Shown: positions 16,237-25,323, counted from the first letter of the stretch. The stretch is DNA of 64,000 bases from Curtobacterium sp. PhB115 (GCF_003752025.1 NZ_RJKR01000013.1:62001-126000); one strand, 5' to 3'. The notes: generated by a model from the sequence alone, not told the origin. A program made the numbers and translations.

Positions 16237-17010
16237 TCAGCGGACTCGGGACAGGAAGTCCCGCGTCCGTGCGTGCTGCGGGGCGTCGAGCACCTGGGCG
16301 GGCGGCCCCTGCTCGACGACGCGGCCGTGGTCGAGGAACACCACGTGGTCGGCGACCTCGCGGGCGAAGGCGATCTCGTGCGTGACGATGACGAGCGTCG
16401 TGCCGGACTCGGCGAGGGACCGGATGACGCCGAGCACCTCGCCGACGAGCTCCGGGTCGAGCGCCGAGGTCGGTTCGTCGAGCAGGACGACCGACGGTTC
16501 GAGCGCCAGTGCCCGGGCGATCGCGACGCGCTGCTGCTGGCCGCCGGAGAGCTGTCGCGGCCGGGTGGCTCCGCGGTCACCGAGCCCGACGCGCTCCAAC
16601 AGTGTCTGCGCCCGCGCGCGTGCCTGGGCGGCGGGCACGCCGGAGGCGATCGGCCCCTCGGCGACGTTCTCGAGTGCGGTCAGGTGCGGGAACAGGTTGA
16701 AGTGCTGGAAGACGAAGCCGATCCGGGCACGCTGCCGCAGGATCGCCCGTTCGGGCAGCTCCTTCCACCGCGGGACCCCGTCTCGCCCGGTCCGGAGTCG
16801 GACGCCGACGGCCTCGCCGCCGACGGTGACGACGCCGCGGTCGAGCGGCTCGAGGTGGTTGATGGCGCGCAGCAGGGTCGACTTGCCGGACCCGGACGGC
16901 CCGAGCACGACGGTGACGCTGCCTGCGGCCAGGTGCAGGTCGATGCCGTCGACGACGACGGTCTCACCGAAGGCCTTCACGGCCCCGTGGATGCTGATCG
17001 CGGCGCTCAT
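16237..17010 (-). CDS. polar amino-acid ABC transporter ATP-binding protein
   Basis: A 257-residue GlnQ/HisP-type ATPase: Walker A GPSGSGKST (about 38-46), the FQHFNLFPHLTALENV Q-loop region, signature LSGGQQQR, Walker B VVLLDEPTSALD and the switch HEIAFA. The start at 17010 was chosen because MSAAISIHGAVKAFGE opens the domain and the ATG overlaps the permease stop by 4 bp. A longer reading in the same frame would add about 31 low-complexity residues. Confidence 0.92.
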   Translation of the reverse strand: MSAAISIHGAVKAFGETVVVDGIDLHLAAGSVTVVLGPSGSGKSTLLRAINHLEPLDRGVVTVGGEAVGVRLRTGRDGVPRWKELPERAILRQRARIGFVFQHFNLFPHLTALENVAEGPIASGVPAAQARARAQTLLERVGLGDRGATRPRQLSGGQQQRVAIARALALEPSVVLLDEPTSALDPELVGEVLGVIRSLAESGTTLVIVTHEIAFAREVADHVVFLDHGRVVEQGPPAQVLDAPQHARTRDFLSRVR

Positions 17011-18029
17011 CGGACGACCCCCGGACGACCTCGCCGCACCGCCGCCCGAACCCGCTGCCACGGCGTCGGCGGCAACGCGCGGACGGATCCGCGCGCCGTC
17101 CACCGCTCGACGTAGAACTGCACGACGGACACGGCGCTGGTGAGCACGAGGTACCAGATCGTCGCGACGACCAGCAGGGGGATGACGTCGCCCGGGTACG
17201 TGCTGGACAGGTTCTGCACGACGCCGAACAGGTCGAGCAGCGACACGTAGAACAGCAGCGACGATGCCTTGAGCAGCCCGACGACCTGGTTCACGAACGC
17301 CGGCACGATCGATCGCATCGCCTGCGGCATGATCACTCGGACGAACTGCCGCCGCCGGGGGAGCCCGAGCGCCTGCGCGGCCTCGTGCTGCCCGTGGTCG
17401 ACGGCCAGCACCCCGGCGCGGACGATCTCGGACGCGTAGGCGATCTCGCTGAGACTCAACCCGATCACCCCGATCGCCAGGTCACCGAGCAGGTTCGCCG
17501 TCGGCACCTGCACCTGCGGGCCGAACGGGATGCCGATGCCGATCGTCGGGTACAGCGACCCGAGGTTGTAGAGGAAGACGAGCACGAGGATGAGCGGCAC
17601 GGACCGGAACAGCCACACGTAGCCCCACGCCAGCCCGGACAGCACCGGGTTCCGCGAGAGCCGGGCGATCGCGACGACGATGCCGCCGGCGAAACTGATC
17701 ACGGCACTCAGCGCGGTCGCCGTCAGGGTGAGCTGCAACCCCGTCAGGATCGCCGGACTGAACAGCCACTTCCCGACCGCCGGCCAGCCCCACTGCTCGT
17801 TCGTGAAGAGCGTCTCGACGAAGTTCAGGAGCAGGACGAGGACGAGCGCGGCGGCGATCCACCGCAGCGGGTGCCGCAACGGCACGACGGGTCGGCCGAG
17901 CGCGGCGCGTCCGGCCGCGTCGATGGTCGGCACACGATCCGGCCTGGAGGCGGTGCTCGCGTCGTGCGCGCCCGCCGCGTCGTCGACACCGGTCGCGTCC
18001 CGGGCCGGCACCTCGGTGATCTCGGTCAT
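17007..18029 (-). CDS. polar amino-acid ABC transporter permease
   Basis: A 340-residue permease of the His/Glu/Gln/Arg/opine family. A cytoplasmic N-terminal extension of about 60 residues precedes the first membrane segment (WIAAALVLVLLLNFVETLF). The core has GLQLTLTATALSAVISFAGGIVVAIARLSRNPVLSG and the docking loop AQALGLPRRRQFVRVIMPQAMRSIVPAFVNQVVGLLKASSL. MTEITEVPARD was taken as the start because nothing conserved lies before it. As the only permease gene in the set it probably works as a homodimer. Confidence 0.9.
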   Translation of the reverse strand: MTEITEVPARDATGVDDAAGAHDASTASRPDRVPTIDAAGRAALGRPVVPLRHPLRWIAAALVLVLLLNFVETLFTNEQWGWPAVGKWLFSPAILTGLQLTLTATALSAVISFAGGIVVAIARLSRNPVLSGLAWGYVWLFRSVPLILVLVFLYNLGSLYPTIGIGIPFGPQVQVPTANLLGDLAIGVIGLSLSEIAYASEIVRAGVLAVDHGQHEAAQALGLPRRRQFVRVIMPQAMRSIVPAFVNQVVGLLKASSLLFYVSLLDLFGVVQNLSSTYPGDVIPLLVVATIWYLVLTSAVSVVQFYVERWTARGSVRALPPTPWQRVRAAVRRGRPGVVR

Positions 18030-18165
18030 GTCGCGACGGTAGGAGGACCGCCCGGTGCCGGACAACACCGCACGCAACAGTCCGGCACGGGGCGGAACAC
18101 GCCGTCATCGACCGGGCCGTGCGTGACCTCCCGTGACGTGTCGCGCGGCCGTCGTGACGCGCGGC

Positions 18166-18171
18166 TATCGT
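18166..18171 (+). promoter_or_regulatory. -10 element for a probable leaderless mRNA
   Basis: TATCGT lies 6 nt before the ATG at 18178 with no ribosome-binding site between, so transcription likely begins at or close to the start codon. Confidence 0.5.
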
Positions 18172-18177
18172 GACGCC

Positions 18178-18414
18178 ATGAGCACCCACCGTGTCACCGC
18201 ACCCGAGCCGCCGGCGGACGGCGTGCAGCCGAAGGGGCCGGCCTCGTACTTCCCGAGCATCGAGAAGACGTACGGTCGCCCGGTCCAGGAGTGGCTCGAC
18301 CTCGTCGCCGACCGGCTCGACGACCACCAGCACATGGAGGTCGTCGGGTGGTTGAAGTCGGAGCACGGCCTCGGGCACGGGCACGCGAACGCCCTCGTGG
18401 CGTACTGTGACTGA
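18178..18414 (+). CDS. DUF4287 domain protein, probably truncated at the C-terminus
   Basis: The 78-residue product contains GPASYFPSIEKTYGRPVQEWLDLVADRLDDHQHMEVVGWLKSEHGLGHGHANALVA, the core of the DUF4287 domain, a small family of unknown biochemical role common in actinobacteria. After ALVA the family pattern stops and the frame ends as YCD. That point coincides with TGT at 18406, the likely edge of a transposon end, so the last residues are probably encoded by inserted DNA. The start is supported by the -10 hexamer 6 nt upstream. Confidence 0.8.
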   Translation: MSTHRVTAPEPPADGVQPKGPASYFPSIEKTYGRPVQEWLDLVADRLDDHQHMEVVGWLKSEHGLGHGHANALVAYCD

Positions 18415-18530
18415 TCACGGAAACCGTCGCTGACACCCTGATGAGAATGCGGCTTGCTCACGAAGTTGTCGCCGATCTTGCTCACCAAAGATGTCGCTTC
18501 CGATTCTGCTGTGCTCACCGGTTAAGCCGC
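18406..18530. mobile_element. probable Tn7/Tn5053-type transposon end with four binding-site-like repeats
   Basis: Starting with TGT at 18406, four related direct repeats follow the pattern TCAC-N7/8-GTCGC (GCCGC in the last): TCACGGAAACCGTCGC (18415-18430), TCACGAAGTTGTCGC (18458-18472), TCACCAAAGATGTCGC (18482-18497) and TCACCGGTTAAGCCGC (18515-18530). Multiple transposase-binding repeats next to a TGT terminus are typical of Tn7/Tn5053 relatives, and a tniQ gene lies next to it. CGTAC (18401-18405) would be the candidate target duplication. The opposite end was not found. Confidence 0.5.
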
Positions 18531-18824
18531 AAGCAGCGTCGGTGCCAGTACCATCGCGCTTCCCTCGGATGGGAGGGAGCGTGGGACCAACCCAAGGGCC
18601 GTCGAGTCGCCGACCAAGTGAATAGCAGTCTCAGGGGGCAGGCGTCTCCGCGCGAGCACGTCAGCTCAACGGTCAAAAGGCGAGGCGACCCGACGGCCTG
18701 GACGCACTAGTCGAATCCAGTGACGCACGAGTGACCTGCTGGTCGATATGGACGGATCACGCCTGTTGTCCAGTTTCGCTTCGCCATGTCGTCCGCTCCC
18801 GACGCCGATCCGCACGAGCAGGGT
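18415..18824. other. gene-free segment between a transposon end and tniQ
   Basis: Apart from the four end repeats, these 410 bp hold no recognisable gene. G+C is visibly lower than in the flanking chromosome to the left. Confidence 0.5.
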
Positions 18825-20761
18825 TTACCCGGAGGATAGCGGCCAAGCATTGAGGGCGAGCTTGACGTGCGCGACGGTGCGATGCAGTTCCGTAGAGAGC
18901 CACGACAGCGTCGCGTTCCCCTCGGCGAGCAAGGTGTGCATTTTGGCCGTGTCGATATCGTCGAGTTCCCGCGCGACGGCGCGAGTTCTTGCCAGCACTG
19001 AGCGTTCCGGCGACCACACGAGTGGTTCTGTGATGAGTCTGGTGGGCGAATAAGGGTGCTCCCAAAGCATCTCGCACTCCTCCTCGCCGAAAAAGTCCCG
19101 AGCGTACCCATCCATCGCGCTTTGAAGCTCAAGCGTGAAATGCAGGAGAAATGTCGTGTCCTGAGCGTCGTTGTCCTGGTGCTGCCGTCCGAGCTCAGCG
19201 GGAAGTCTCTGCGGGCCGTCGCCCGTGAGCCGCATGTACATGTAGCGGCGGGCAAGATTCGCTTGTTCCTCGGATCCTGGATTGATGTCGATCGATTCGC
19301 CCAGCCTGCGCCAGTCAGAATCTGGCAGGAAGCGTTGCCAAGGCAAGATGCGTCGACGTTCGTAGTCGATAGGTGTGCCGCTGACGAGCAGCTGTGAGCG
19401 AAGCGACGCAAGAGCAAGGACAGTCTTCTCGCGCTCGTGTCCAACACCGACAATGTTCGGGCGGAGCTCTGGTGTGCGTCCGTCCGCGTCGAGTGCAGCG
19501 GCGAAAGCGTCGGCGACCGCTTCGACGTTAGGACCGCGGTCGAGGTACAGAGGGGCGGTCCACGAGGGCCAGAGTCGCGTCGGTAAGGTTGCGACCCGCA
19601 TTCGGTTTTCCGGACGTGTGCGCCTCGTAGTTGCGTCGACTTCGATTGCCGGGATGGCGCTGCGCGTGCGGATACGTGCGACCGGACCAGATCGTGGTCG
19701 AGAGATCGGACGACGCGGTCAGTCATTGGTGCCCGCAATCGCCCCCAAGCTCCGAGGAGCTTCTTCACATCGGCGGAGCTGATCTCTGTCGTGTGAGGAG
19801 AATATCCGGATGGACGACTGAGGGTGATCTCTCTAAGAACCGGCCCGACCTCCTGTTCGGGATCGTTTCGCAGACGGAGGGCGGCGGCAGCCAGCGCTGC
19901 GAAGGAGAGTGCATCCGCCGGTGGGGAAGCTCCGGATCGTCGTTCGGGCTCAATCAGACCGAGGAGCCTCTCGGGGTCGAGGCCGGCCAGTTGCGCGATA
20001 ACCGCAGTAGGCGCGGCGAAGCGCACCGACCCCATCGTGCTTGCGAAGTCACGGAGTTCAATGCTCGGGCGCACGGCACGACGCAAGATGTCGTTGATGA
20101 AGTGCTGCGCTCGTAGCACTGGTGAACTTGTCGGTAGGGGGTCATGGTGGTCAGGGCGGTCAAGCGGGGTGTCGCAGTAGAAGTCCTCGTCAGCGTTGCG
20201 GATGCGATGACTGCATCGGTTCGGGTCTCGGGGTTGGGTGCGGAGTCCGTAGGGCTCGGCGAGTTCATTCCCACAGCCAGGGCATACGTCTGCGAGGAGT
20301 TGGCGGTGGTGAAGGCAGACGAACGTCCAGTTGAACCGCCAGCTCATTGGGAAGACACCGGGTTGCTCGGCGAGACAACGCGTGCAGAACCGTGTGCCGG
20401 TCCGGCGCGCCCAGGTGAAGTTGTTGCCGATGGTTTGGAGCTTGTTGGCCGTTCGGCGCAGGTTGAGGGCGCGGCCGTCATAGCGGCTCAGTGTCATGCC
20501 GCGCAGACGAACCGGTGACAGGCCGGTAGCTCGTGAGAGTGCATCGACATCGACTGGCCGGATGTTGTTGGACAGGGCTCGTATCTCGTTCGGGTGTAGA
20601 TCCGCAAGGCCGAGCGCGGCGTAGAGATCAGCGGGCGGGGAGTCGAATGTGTACCAGGCCCAGCGGTTGATCGCCGACGGTAGCCACTCGTCGTCCTGAG
20701 GATGAAGGCGAATTGGCAGTGAGCCATAGGTACCCGTGTCGGGCGAAACCAATCGCTCCAA
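18825..20761 (-). pseudogene. tniQ: tniQ-like transposition targeting gene, frameshifted
   Basis: Frame 1 (from 20761) encodes a TniQ N-terminus: LPIRLHPQDDEWLPSAINRWAW, the FCTRCLAEQPGVFPMSWRFNWTFVCLHHRQLLADVCPGCGNEL zinc-binding region (CxxC...H...CxxC), and a helical region ending near RSHVSARAA. Similarity then continues in another frame (AIPAIEVDATTRRTRPENRMRVATLPTRLWPSWTAPLYLDRGPNVEAVADAF...) down to 18825, so one indel at about 19640-19690 splits the gene. Together the pieces give about 645 residues, normal for TniQ. The only start is TTG straight after a TAG and without a ribosome-binding site, so the 5' end may also be lost. TniQ directs target choice in Tn7/Tn5053 transposition; the partner transposase and ATPase genes are absent. 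Confidence 0.75.
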
Positions 20762-20939
20762 CTAGTGCAACGACCAATCCGATCGCAGCGATCACCATCC
20801 CGGCCGCTACGAGCCCGACGAACTTGGCGCCGAGGACGAGGCCGAGAAGCGCCATGACGAGGCCCGCAATCAGCGGCCCCGCACCGATCGCCAGGCCGAG
20901 GGCGCGCGGCTGGTAGTTGGGCAACAGGTCTGTATCCAA
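20628..20939 (-). CDS. small membrane protein, C-terminus probably altered by a rearrangement
   Basis: A 103-residue protein with two or three hydrophobic segments (about 14-65: LGLAIGAGPLIAGLVMALLGLVLGAKFVGLVAAGMVIAAIGLVVALVGAIGF). The membrane part looks native. The last ~35 residues (LTANSPSSSGRRVATVGDQ...) are read out of frame through the start of the tniQ gene, suggesting a recombination junction at about 20720-20765. It uses a TTG start. No function is recognised. Confidence 0.45.
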   Translation of the reverse strand: MDTDLLPNYQPRALGLAIGAGPLIAGLVMALLGLVLGAKFVGLVAAGMVIAAIGLVVALVGAIGFARHGYLWLTANSPSSSGRRVATVGDQPLGLVHIRLPAR

Positions 20940-20971
20940 CTCCCCACTATTGGCGTCCGGTAGCCGATCGG

Positions 20972-21163
20972 CTACCGGTCATGAGAACGGCGAAGGTCCC
21001 GCAGACCACGGAAGAGCCCCGGCGGCATCAACACCATCAGCGGCAGCCAGGTCCCCACGCTCGTCGTGTTGATGATTAGGTTCACCACCGCCAATGCAAG
21101 CAGCACGCTCGACGTAATGACGGCAAACCAGGCGAAAGGGCGCGGCCATGGCTTGTTTATCAC
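20972..21163 (-). CDS. small two-helix membrane protein of unknown function
   Basis: The 63-residue product has two hydrophobic stretches (FAWFAVITSSVLLALAVVNLII and GTWLPLMVLMPPGLF) followed by a basic tail. GTG at 21163 overlaps the upstream stop by 4 bp, so it is translationally coupled to the 21160 gene. No family was recognised. Confidence 0.55.
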   Translation of the reverse strand: MINKPWPRPFAWFAVITSSVLLALAVVNLIINTTSVGTWLPLMVLMPPGLFRGLRDLRRSHDR

Positions 21164-21618
21164 GGGTGGAAGCGCGGCTCGGTCGCGTAAAGACCGTAGG
21201 TTGCGTCGGTCAGAGTCATCGTCGGTTCTACGCAGACGTTTGTGATGCCGCCCTCGAACTCGCGGATAAGCGCATCGGACGGCAGCCCGGTACCGCCATC
21301 GATCTTGTTGCGCGCTGAGGTGAGTATGTCTGCGGCTGCGGCGAACTGCTGCTGCCCGGTCATCTCACCGTTCCAGTCGGAGCAGGTGGTGTCGGAGTAC
21401 TGCTTGCTCCACGTCTGCGTGTACTTCGAGACACTGTCGGACGTTCCGGTGCTGGCGTCATCGTCACCACCGCTGCCGATCGTTGAAAGTACGCCGAAGA
21501 GTACTGCGAGGAGAACGATGCCTCCGCACCCAATGCCGGCGATCGCGCCACAGCCGAGCGTCGGCTTCGGCTTGTCGGGTCCGCTGAGGTTCGGCTGCGG
21601 CGGCAAAGCGTCGTGCAT
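21160..21618 (-). CDS. membrane-anchored protein with an extracellular domain, unknown function
   Basis: A 152-residue protein: a Pro/Lys-rich cytoplasmic N-terminus, one membrane segment (GCGAIAGIGCGGIVLLAVLFGVLSTIG, about 23-49), a Gly/Asp/Ser linker, then an ~85-residue outside domain with Cys in TTCSDWNGEMTGQQQFAAAADILTSAR and ITNVCVEP that could form a disulfide. Similar layouts occur in DUF732-like exported proteins, but no confident family match is claimed. MHDALPPQ was taken as the start, with a G-rich sequence just upstream. The stop overlaps the next gene. Confidence 0.6.
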   Translation of the reverse strand: MHDALPPQPNLSGPDKPKPTLGCGAIAGIGCGGIVLLAVLFGVLSTIGSGGDDDASTGTSDSVSKYTQTWSKQYSDTTCSDWNGEMTGQQQFAAAADILTSARNKIDGGTGLPSDALIREFEGGITNVCVEPTMTLTDATYGLYATEPRFHP

Positions 21619-21788
21619 TTCGGTTCCCCCCCCTGGTCGCATGAAGGATAGTTGGGATTCTGTCCCGTCAGGGTCGAGGCACGGTGAACTGCCAAGCGTC
21701 GGCCTTCTCACCCGGTGAACACGGACGACGTCTTGTTCAGATGCCCGCTCGACGATCCATCACCGGGCACGCCGAGCTGCCCGTCCGA

Positions 21789-22402
21789 TCAGGAGGCGGC
21801 GAGAGCGTTGAAAAACTGACCGTGTGGGCCGACGACAGCGACGGGTGTGCCCTCGACCGCCAGGACGGTGCCGTTATCGGTGCCTGCAGGTAGCTGCGAC
21901 GGGACATCCGACAGTACCGACTTGCCCTCATTACTGATCCACACAGCACCGCTCGTACGCACCTTGCCGAAGAAAGACTCGCGCGCGTCCGGGCTGAGAT
22001 ACACGAGCACGGCACTGTGGAAGACGACCAACATCGCGTCAGCTGGCGCTTGCGCCGCGACCTCCTCGAACAAGTCGTTCAGGTCACCGGCCACGAGCAG
22101 CGGTCGCTCTGCCGCGACGACGGATGCGGCCGCGTGCAGATTCCGGCGGCGCTCGTCATGCTCGGGCCAGACGAGCGTCTCCAGCCATTCCAGTGACGCT
22201 GGGTCCGCGACATCGAGAGGGTTGAGGTCGATGCCGGCACGCCAGACGATCTCCGGGAGATGCGTCGGGGTTGGACGCCCGCGAAGCTCGGTCTCGAGCA
22301 CGACCGTGCTGCCGCCTGTCGGTGCCAGTTCGTCGACTCCGCTCTCGGTGATGAAGCGGTAGGCGTACTTGTCCGGGTACAGGCAGAATCCCGCGGACGC
22401 AC
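21789..22402 (-). pseudogene. DUF2332 family gene, 5' part lost at an IS3 boundary
   Basis: The readable part gives ASAGFCLYPDKYAYRFITESGVDELAP...RAGIDLNPLDVADPASLEWLETLVWPEHDERRRNLHAAASVV...PADAMLVVFHSAVLVYLSPDARESFFGKV...AVWISNEGKSVL, which is the C-terminal half or more of a DUF2332 protein. The frame runs upstream into the end of the IS3-family element at about 22403. The missing N-terminal half is not on the other side of the element, so insertion was followed by deletion or another rearrangement. DUF2332 has no established biochemical function. Confidence 0.75.
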
Positions 22403-22434
22403 GGGACTGCTGCAGGGTTGGTTGACGCGTTTGT

Positions 22435-23305
22435 TTAGGCCGCGAGTGCGACCTGTGGGTTGATGATCGTCTCGTACTCGATCGGGGTCAACTTCCCCAG
22501 ACCACGTTGGCGCCGTTTCCGGTGGTAGGTCGCTTCGATCCAGGTGATGATCGCGAGCCGGAGCTCTTCCCGGGTCGCCCAGCGTCTCCGGTTGAGGACG
22601 TTCTTCTGCAAGAGCGCGAAGAACGATTCCATCGCCGCGTTGTCCGCGCACGCGCCGACCCGCCCCATCGATCCGAGCAGCCTGGCGTCCGATATCGCCC
22701 GGACGAACTTCTTCGAACGAAACTGGCTGCCCCGATCCGAATGGACCACCGTCCCTGACGGGCTCCGGCGGGAGATCGCCATCTGCAGAGCCGCGACGGC
22801 AAGCGAGGACCGCATCCGGTCACTGATCGAATAGCCGACGATGCGCCGCGAGCACGCGTCCTTGATCGCGCAGAGGTAGAGCTTGCCCTCACCGGTCGGG
22901 TGCTCCGTGATGTCCGTCAGCCAGAGCTTGTCGAGGTCTGGTGCCGTGAACGCACGCCGGACCCGGTCGTCGTGCACCGGTGGCCCGGCCTTGCGATTCA
23001 GGCCGCGCTTCTTCGCATGCAACGACCACAGCCGCTGCTGCGAGCACAGCCGCCACACCCGCCGTTCCGATGCCCGATGGCCGGCAGCATGAAGGTCATC
23101 GGCGATGAACCGGTATCCGAACGTCGGATCGCGCGCGGTGCGCATCGATCGCTGCGTTGGTCAGGTGCGCGTCCGCCCAGTCGCGCTCAGTCACCGGATC
23201 GGCACGCCACCGATAGAAGGCCTGTTTCGAGAAGCCCAACACCCGGCAGGCCACCGCGACCGGGATCCGATCGTCGGCGAGTTCGAGGACCAGCGGGTAG
23301 ATCAT
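22435..23305 (-). pseudogene. IS3-family transposase OrfB, internally frameshifted
   Basis: The N-terminal piece (MIYPLVLELADDRIPVAVACRVLGFSKQAFYRWRADPVTERDWADAHLTNAAIDAHR, 23305 to about 23130) runs off frame. The rest continues as DPTFGYRFIADDLHAAGHRASERRVWRLC...WLTDITEHPTGEGKLYL...VVHSDRGSQF...CADNAAMESFFALLQKNVL in another frame. The catalytic D, D and E are present. The break lies in a CGCGCGCG tract near 23125-23135, consistent with one extra base. Without a second frameshift event no active integrase is made. Confidence 0.85.
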
Positions 23306-23598
23306 TTTGGGAGTTGCGACTGAGCGAAGTACGCGGCCGCCCGGCGGAGGATCTCGTTCTCCTGCTCGAGCAGCCGGATCCGCTTTTGGGCGTCCCGCAG
23401 CTCCGCCTGCTCCACCGGCCTCGCCGACGGCACCGCTGCAACACTGATGCCGTCGTCGCGGTCCGCGAGCCGCAACCAGCGGGCCAGGCAGGACTCGGAC
23501 ACACCGAAGTCCTTCGCGACCTGCCGCACCGACGTCTCGCCCTTCCGGGCGACCGCGATCACATCACGGCGGAACTCTTCCGGATACGCCTTCACCAT
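23302..23598 (-). CDS. IS3-family transposase OrfA (helix-turn-helix subunit)
   Basis: A 98-residue protein with KAYPEEFRRDVIAVARKGETSVRQVAKDFGVSESCLARWLRLAD (helix-turn-helix that binds the inverted repeats) and a leucine-zipper-like C-terminus (QAELRDAQKRIRLLEQENEILRRAAAYFAQ). ATG at 23598 has GGAAGGA 8 nt upstream. The stop overlaps the orfB ATG (AAAATGA). The run of four A at this point could support the -1 frameshift that normally yields the OrfAB fusion in IS3 elements. Confidence 0.9.
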   Translation of the reverse strand: MVKAYPEEFRRDVIAVARKGETSVRQVAKDFGVSESCLARWLRLADRDDGISVAAVPSARPVEQAELRDAQKRIRLLEQENEILRRAAAYFAQSQLPK

Positions 23599-23667
23599 GG
23601 CGCACATCCTTCCAGCAGGAGCCAACGCCCCTACCTGTCAGGAGTCAACCAAACCTGCAGCAGTCCC

Positions 23668-24284
23668 CGCTGACGGGTCGACCACCTTCGCCGATTAACG
23701 ATCCATCAGTCGACGAGGCCAGGCGTGCTCAAGGTGGCGCAGTCTTGATGGGTTTGGTCCCGGATGCTTGGAACGTTCATACGGTGGGGGTGTTCTCGAG
23801 ACGGCGACCGGACCCTTGTCCACCGTGTCACGCGCGCGACTCAGATGCTCGACCGCCGACCCTCCGGTGTTGTGATGTCGCTATCGCGCACGGGGCCGCT
23901 CATGGGTCCGTGACGACAATGGAGCACCGTGATGCCGTCGTGTAGGCAGTGTTGCGCACCCACGGCGACACTCGATCGGTGACGAGCTCGACGTTCAGCT
24001 TGTGTGGGTTCACTCCCGTAATCGCAATTCGGACTGCGTAATCGGTGCGTTGCGAGCGCCGGTTCGGTGCTTCCCACGTCGAATCGTCACGACCCGATCG
24101 CCGCGCGGCAGCTCTCTGCCCCCTTGTAGGAACCCTGCCGGGAGACCTGCGACCTCTCCATGGGACGAGCGATGTCCTTACTTTCGGGTGCGAGCTGAGG
24201 CGATGACGCGATGCGGCCGACAAACTTCGTCACCCGCCGGAACGAAGCGAGCGATTACGCGTCGAAGCGTGACTGTGTCACCGT
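23668..24284. other. gene-poor junction right of the IS element
   Basis: No convincing gene lies here. A short reading on the minus strand near 23950-24020 (ITGVNPHKLNVELVTD) faintly recalls the start of IS110 transposases but cannot be extended. The segment probably consists of decayed mobile DNA. Confidence 0.4.
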
Positions 24285-24299
24285 GGGCCGTTCGTCCCT
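24285..24299. promoter_or_regulatory. DevR/DosR-like box upstream of a USP gene
   Basis: GGGCCGTTCGTCCCT fits GGGNC-N4-GNCCC-T and lies 86 bp before the GTG of the universal stress gene at 24385. Confidence 0.55.
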
Positions 24300-24384
24300 T
24301 TTCCCAGGGTCGCGGTTCCGGGATGCTGACAGCACGACGGCTGCTTCTAGCCGGATCGGTCAGAGCGCGACGGAAGGCGTCAGG

Positions 24385-25212
24385 GTGACGACGTACACGG
24401 TAGGTCTCGATGACACCGACGGTGGGCACGCCGCAGTGCGGTGGGTTGCTGCGGAGCCGCTGACGTCCGGCGACGTCGTCAAGCTGGTCAACGTCGCTGA
24501 GCTGTTCGGCGAGCCGAGAGCGGCAGCGAAGCAGCGCATCGAATCCGTCGCAACCGACTTCCGACGTGACCACCCTGATGTTGACGTCGAGATCATCACA
24601 ACTGGCGGCTCGGTCGCCGATCGTCTGCTCGAACACGGGAACAGCGGCGACATCCTCGTCGTCGGTTGTCACCGGCATCGGCTGATCACTGGCGTGTTCG
24701 ACCGGTGGCTGCCGGAGCGCATCGTCAGTAGGAGCAAGGTGCCAGTCGTTGTCGTCCCGGACGACTGGACCGAGGGCGGAGACGACATCGTTGTCGGCGT
24801 CGACGCGATCAGCCCCATTCGGATCATCGACTTCGCTGCGTCCCGTGCACGGCTCCGCGACCAGGTGGTGCTCCTCGTAAACGCGTGGCGCATACCGACC
24901 GTCGCAACGCCGTTCGGCGCGGCTTACCTACCCGACGACCGACCGCGGTACGCCGAACACTCCGACCGCCAGCTCGACCGCATCCTCACTCTCGCGGTCA
25001 CGCGTTTCCCAACCGTCTGGTTCCAGAAGCGTTCCCTCGAGGGCTCAGCAGCATCCGCATTACAGCGCACAGCTCGCACAGCTTCGCTGGTCGTCATCGG
25101 CCGGGAACACCGCAGCGCCCTCGGCGGAGCGCTCTTGGGATCTGTGGGAGAGCGTCTCCTGCGAACGATGACACGGCCCATCGCGGTTGTTCCGGCGGAG
25201 GAAGCGGCCTAA
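24385..25212 (+). CDS. tandem-domain universal stress protein
   Basis: A 275-residue protein of two UspA domains (about 3-135 and 142-274). Each starts with a hydrophobic strand and acidic residues (YTVGLDDTDGG; DIVVGVDAISP). The second domain ends in VVIGREHRSALGGALLGSVGERLLRTMTRPIAVVP, the ATP-binding-loop region. The canonical G-x2-G is altered here (GREH), while the G-S pair is kept. GTG at 24385 has GGAAGG 7 nt upstream. A DevR-like box precedes it. Such proteins are ATP-binding stress or dormancy factors in the cytoplasm. Confidence 0.88.
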   Translation: MTTYTVGLDDTDGGHAAVRWVAAEPLTSGDVVKLVNVAELFGEPRAAAKQRIESVATDFRRDHPDVDVEIITTGGSVADRLLEHGNSGDILVVGCHRHRLITGVFDRWLPERIVSRSKVPVVVVPDDWTEGGDDIVVGVDAISPIRIIDFAASRARLRDQVVLLVNAWRIPTVATPFGAAYLPDDRPRYAEHSDRQLDRILTLAVTRFPTVWFQKRSLEGSAASALQRTARTASLVVIGREHRSALGGALLGSVGERLLRTMTRPIAVVPAEEAA

Positions 25213-25323
25213 CTTCCGCGGTGTTGGGAGTTGTGTCGGCGCCGCTGGTCAGTAGTGCCTGTCGACGGATCGCTCCCACCACCGCGCCGCGCCTCCTTGC
25301 CTGGAATATGCCTGCCCTTGTGC

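Larger units (their letters stand above)
22403..23667 (-). mobile_element. IS3-family insertion sequence, 1265 bp
   Basis: The element is bounded by 24-bp terminal inverted repeats (22403-22426 and 23644-23667) differing at one base, beginning GGGACTGCTGCAGG and continuing TTGGTTGAC. It carries orfA and orfB reading leftwards. The flanking triplets (CAC left, CGC right) do not match, so no target duplication is visible. With the half DUF2332 gene this points to a post-insertion deletion or recombination. OrfB carries a frameshift, so it is probably not autonomously active. Confidence 0.9.

Noticed and set aside
18825..20761. Programmed frameshifting in tniQ
   Set aside because: No slippery heptamer or stable downstream stem was recognised at the frame change, and the family is not known for recoding.
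23900..24223. Minus-strand open reading with ITGVNPHKLNVE, recalling IS110 transposases
   Set aside because: Only about 15 residues resemble the family start. No catalytic motifs or continuation were found, and there is no ribosome-binding site.
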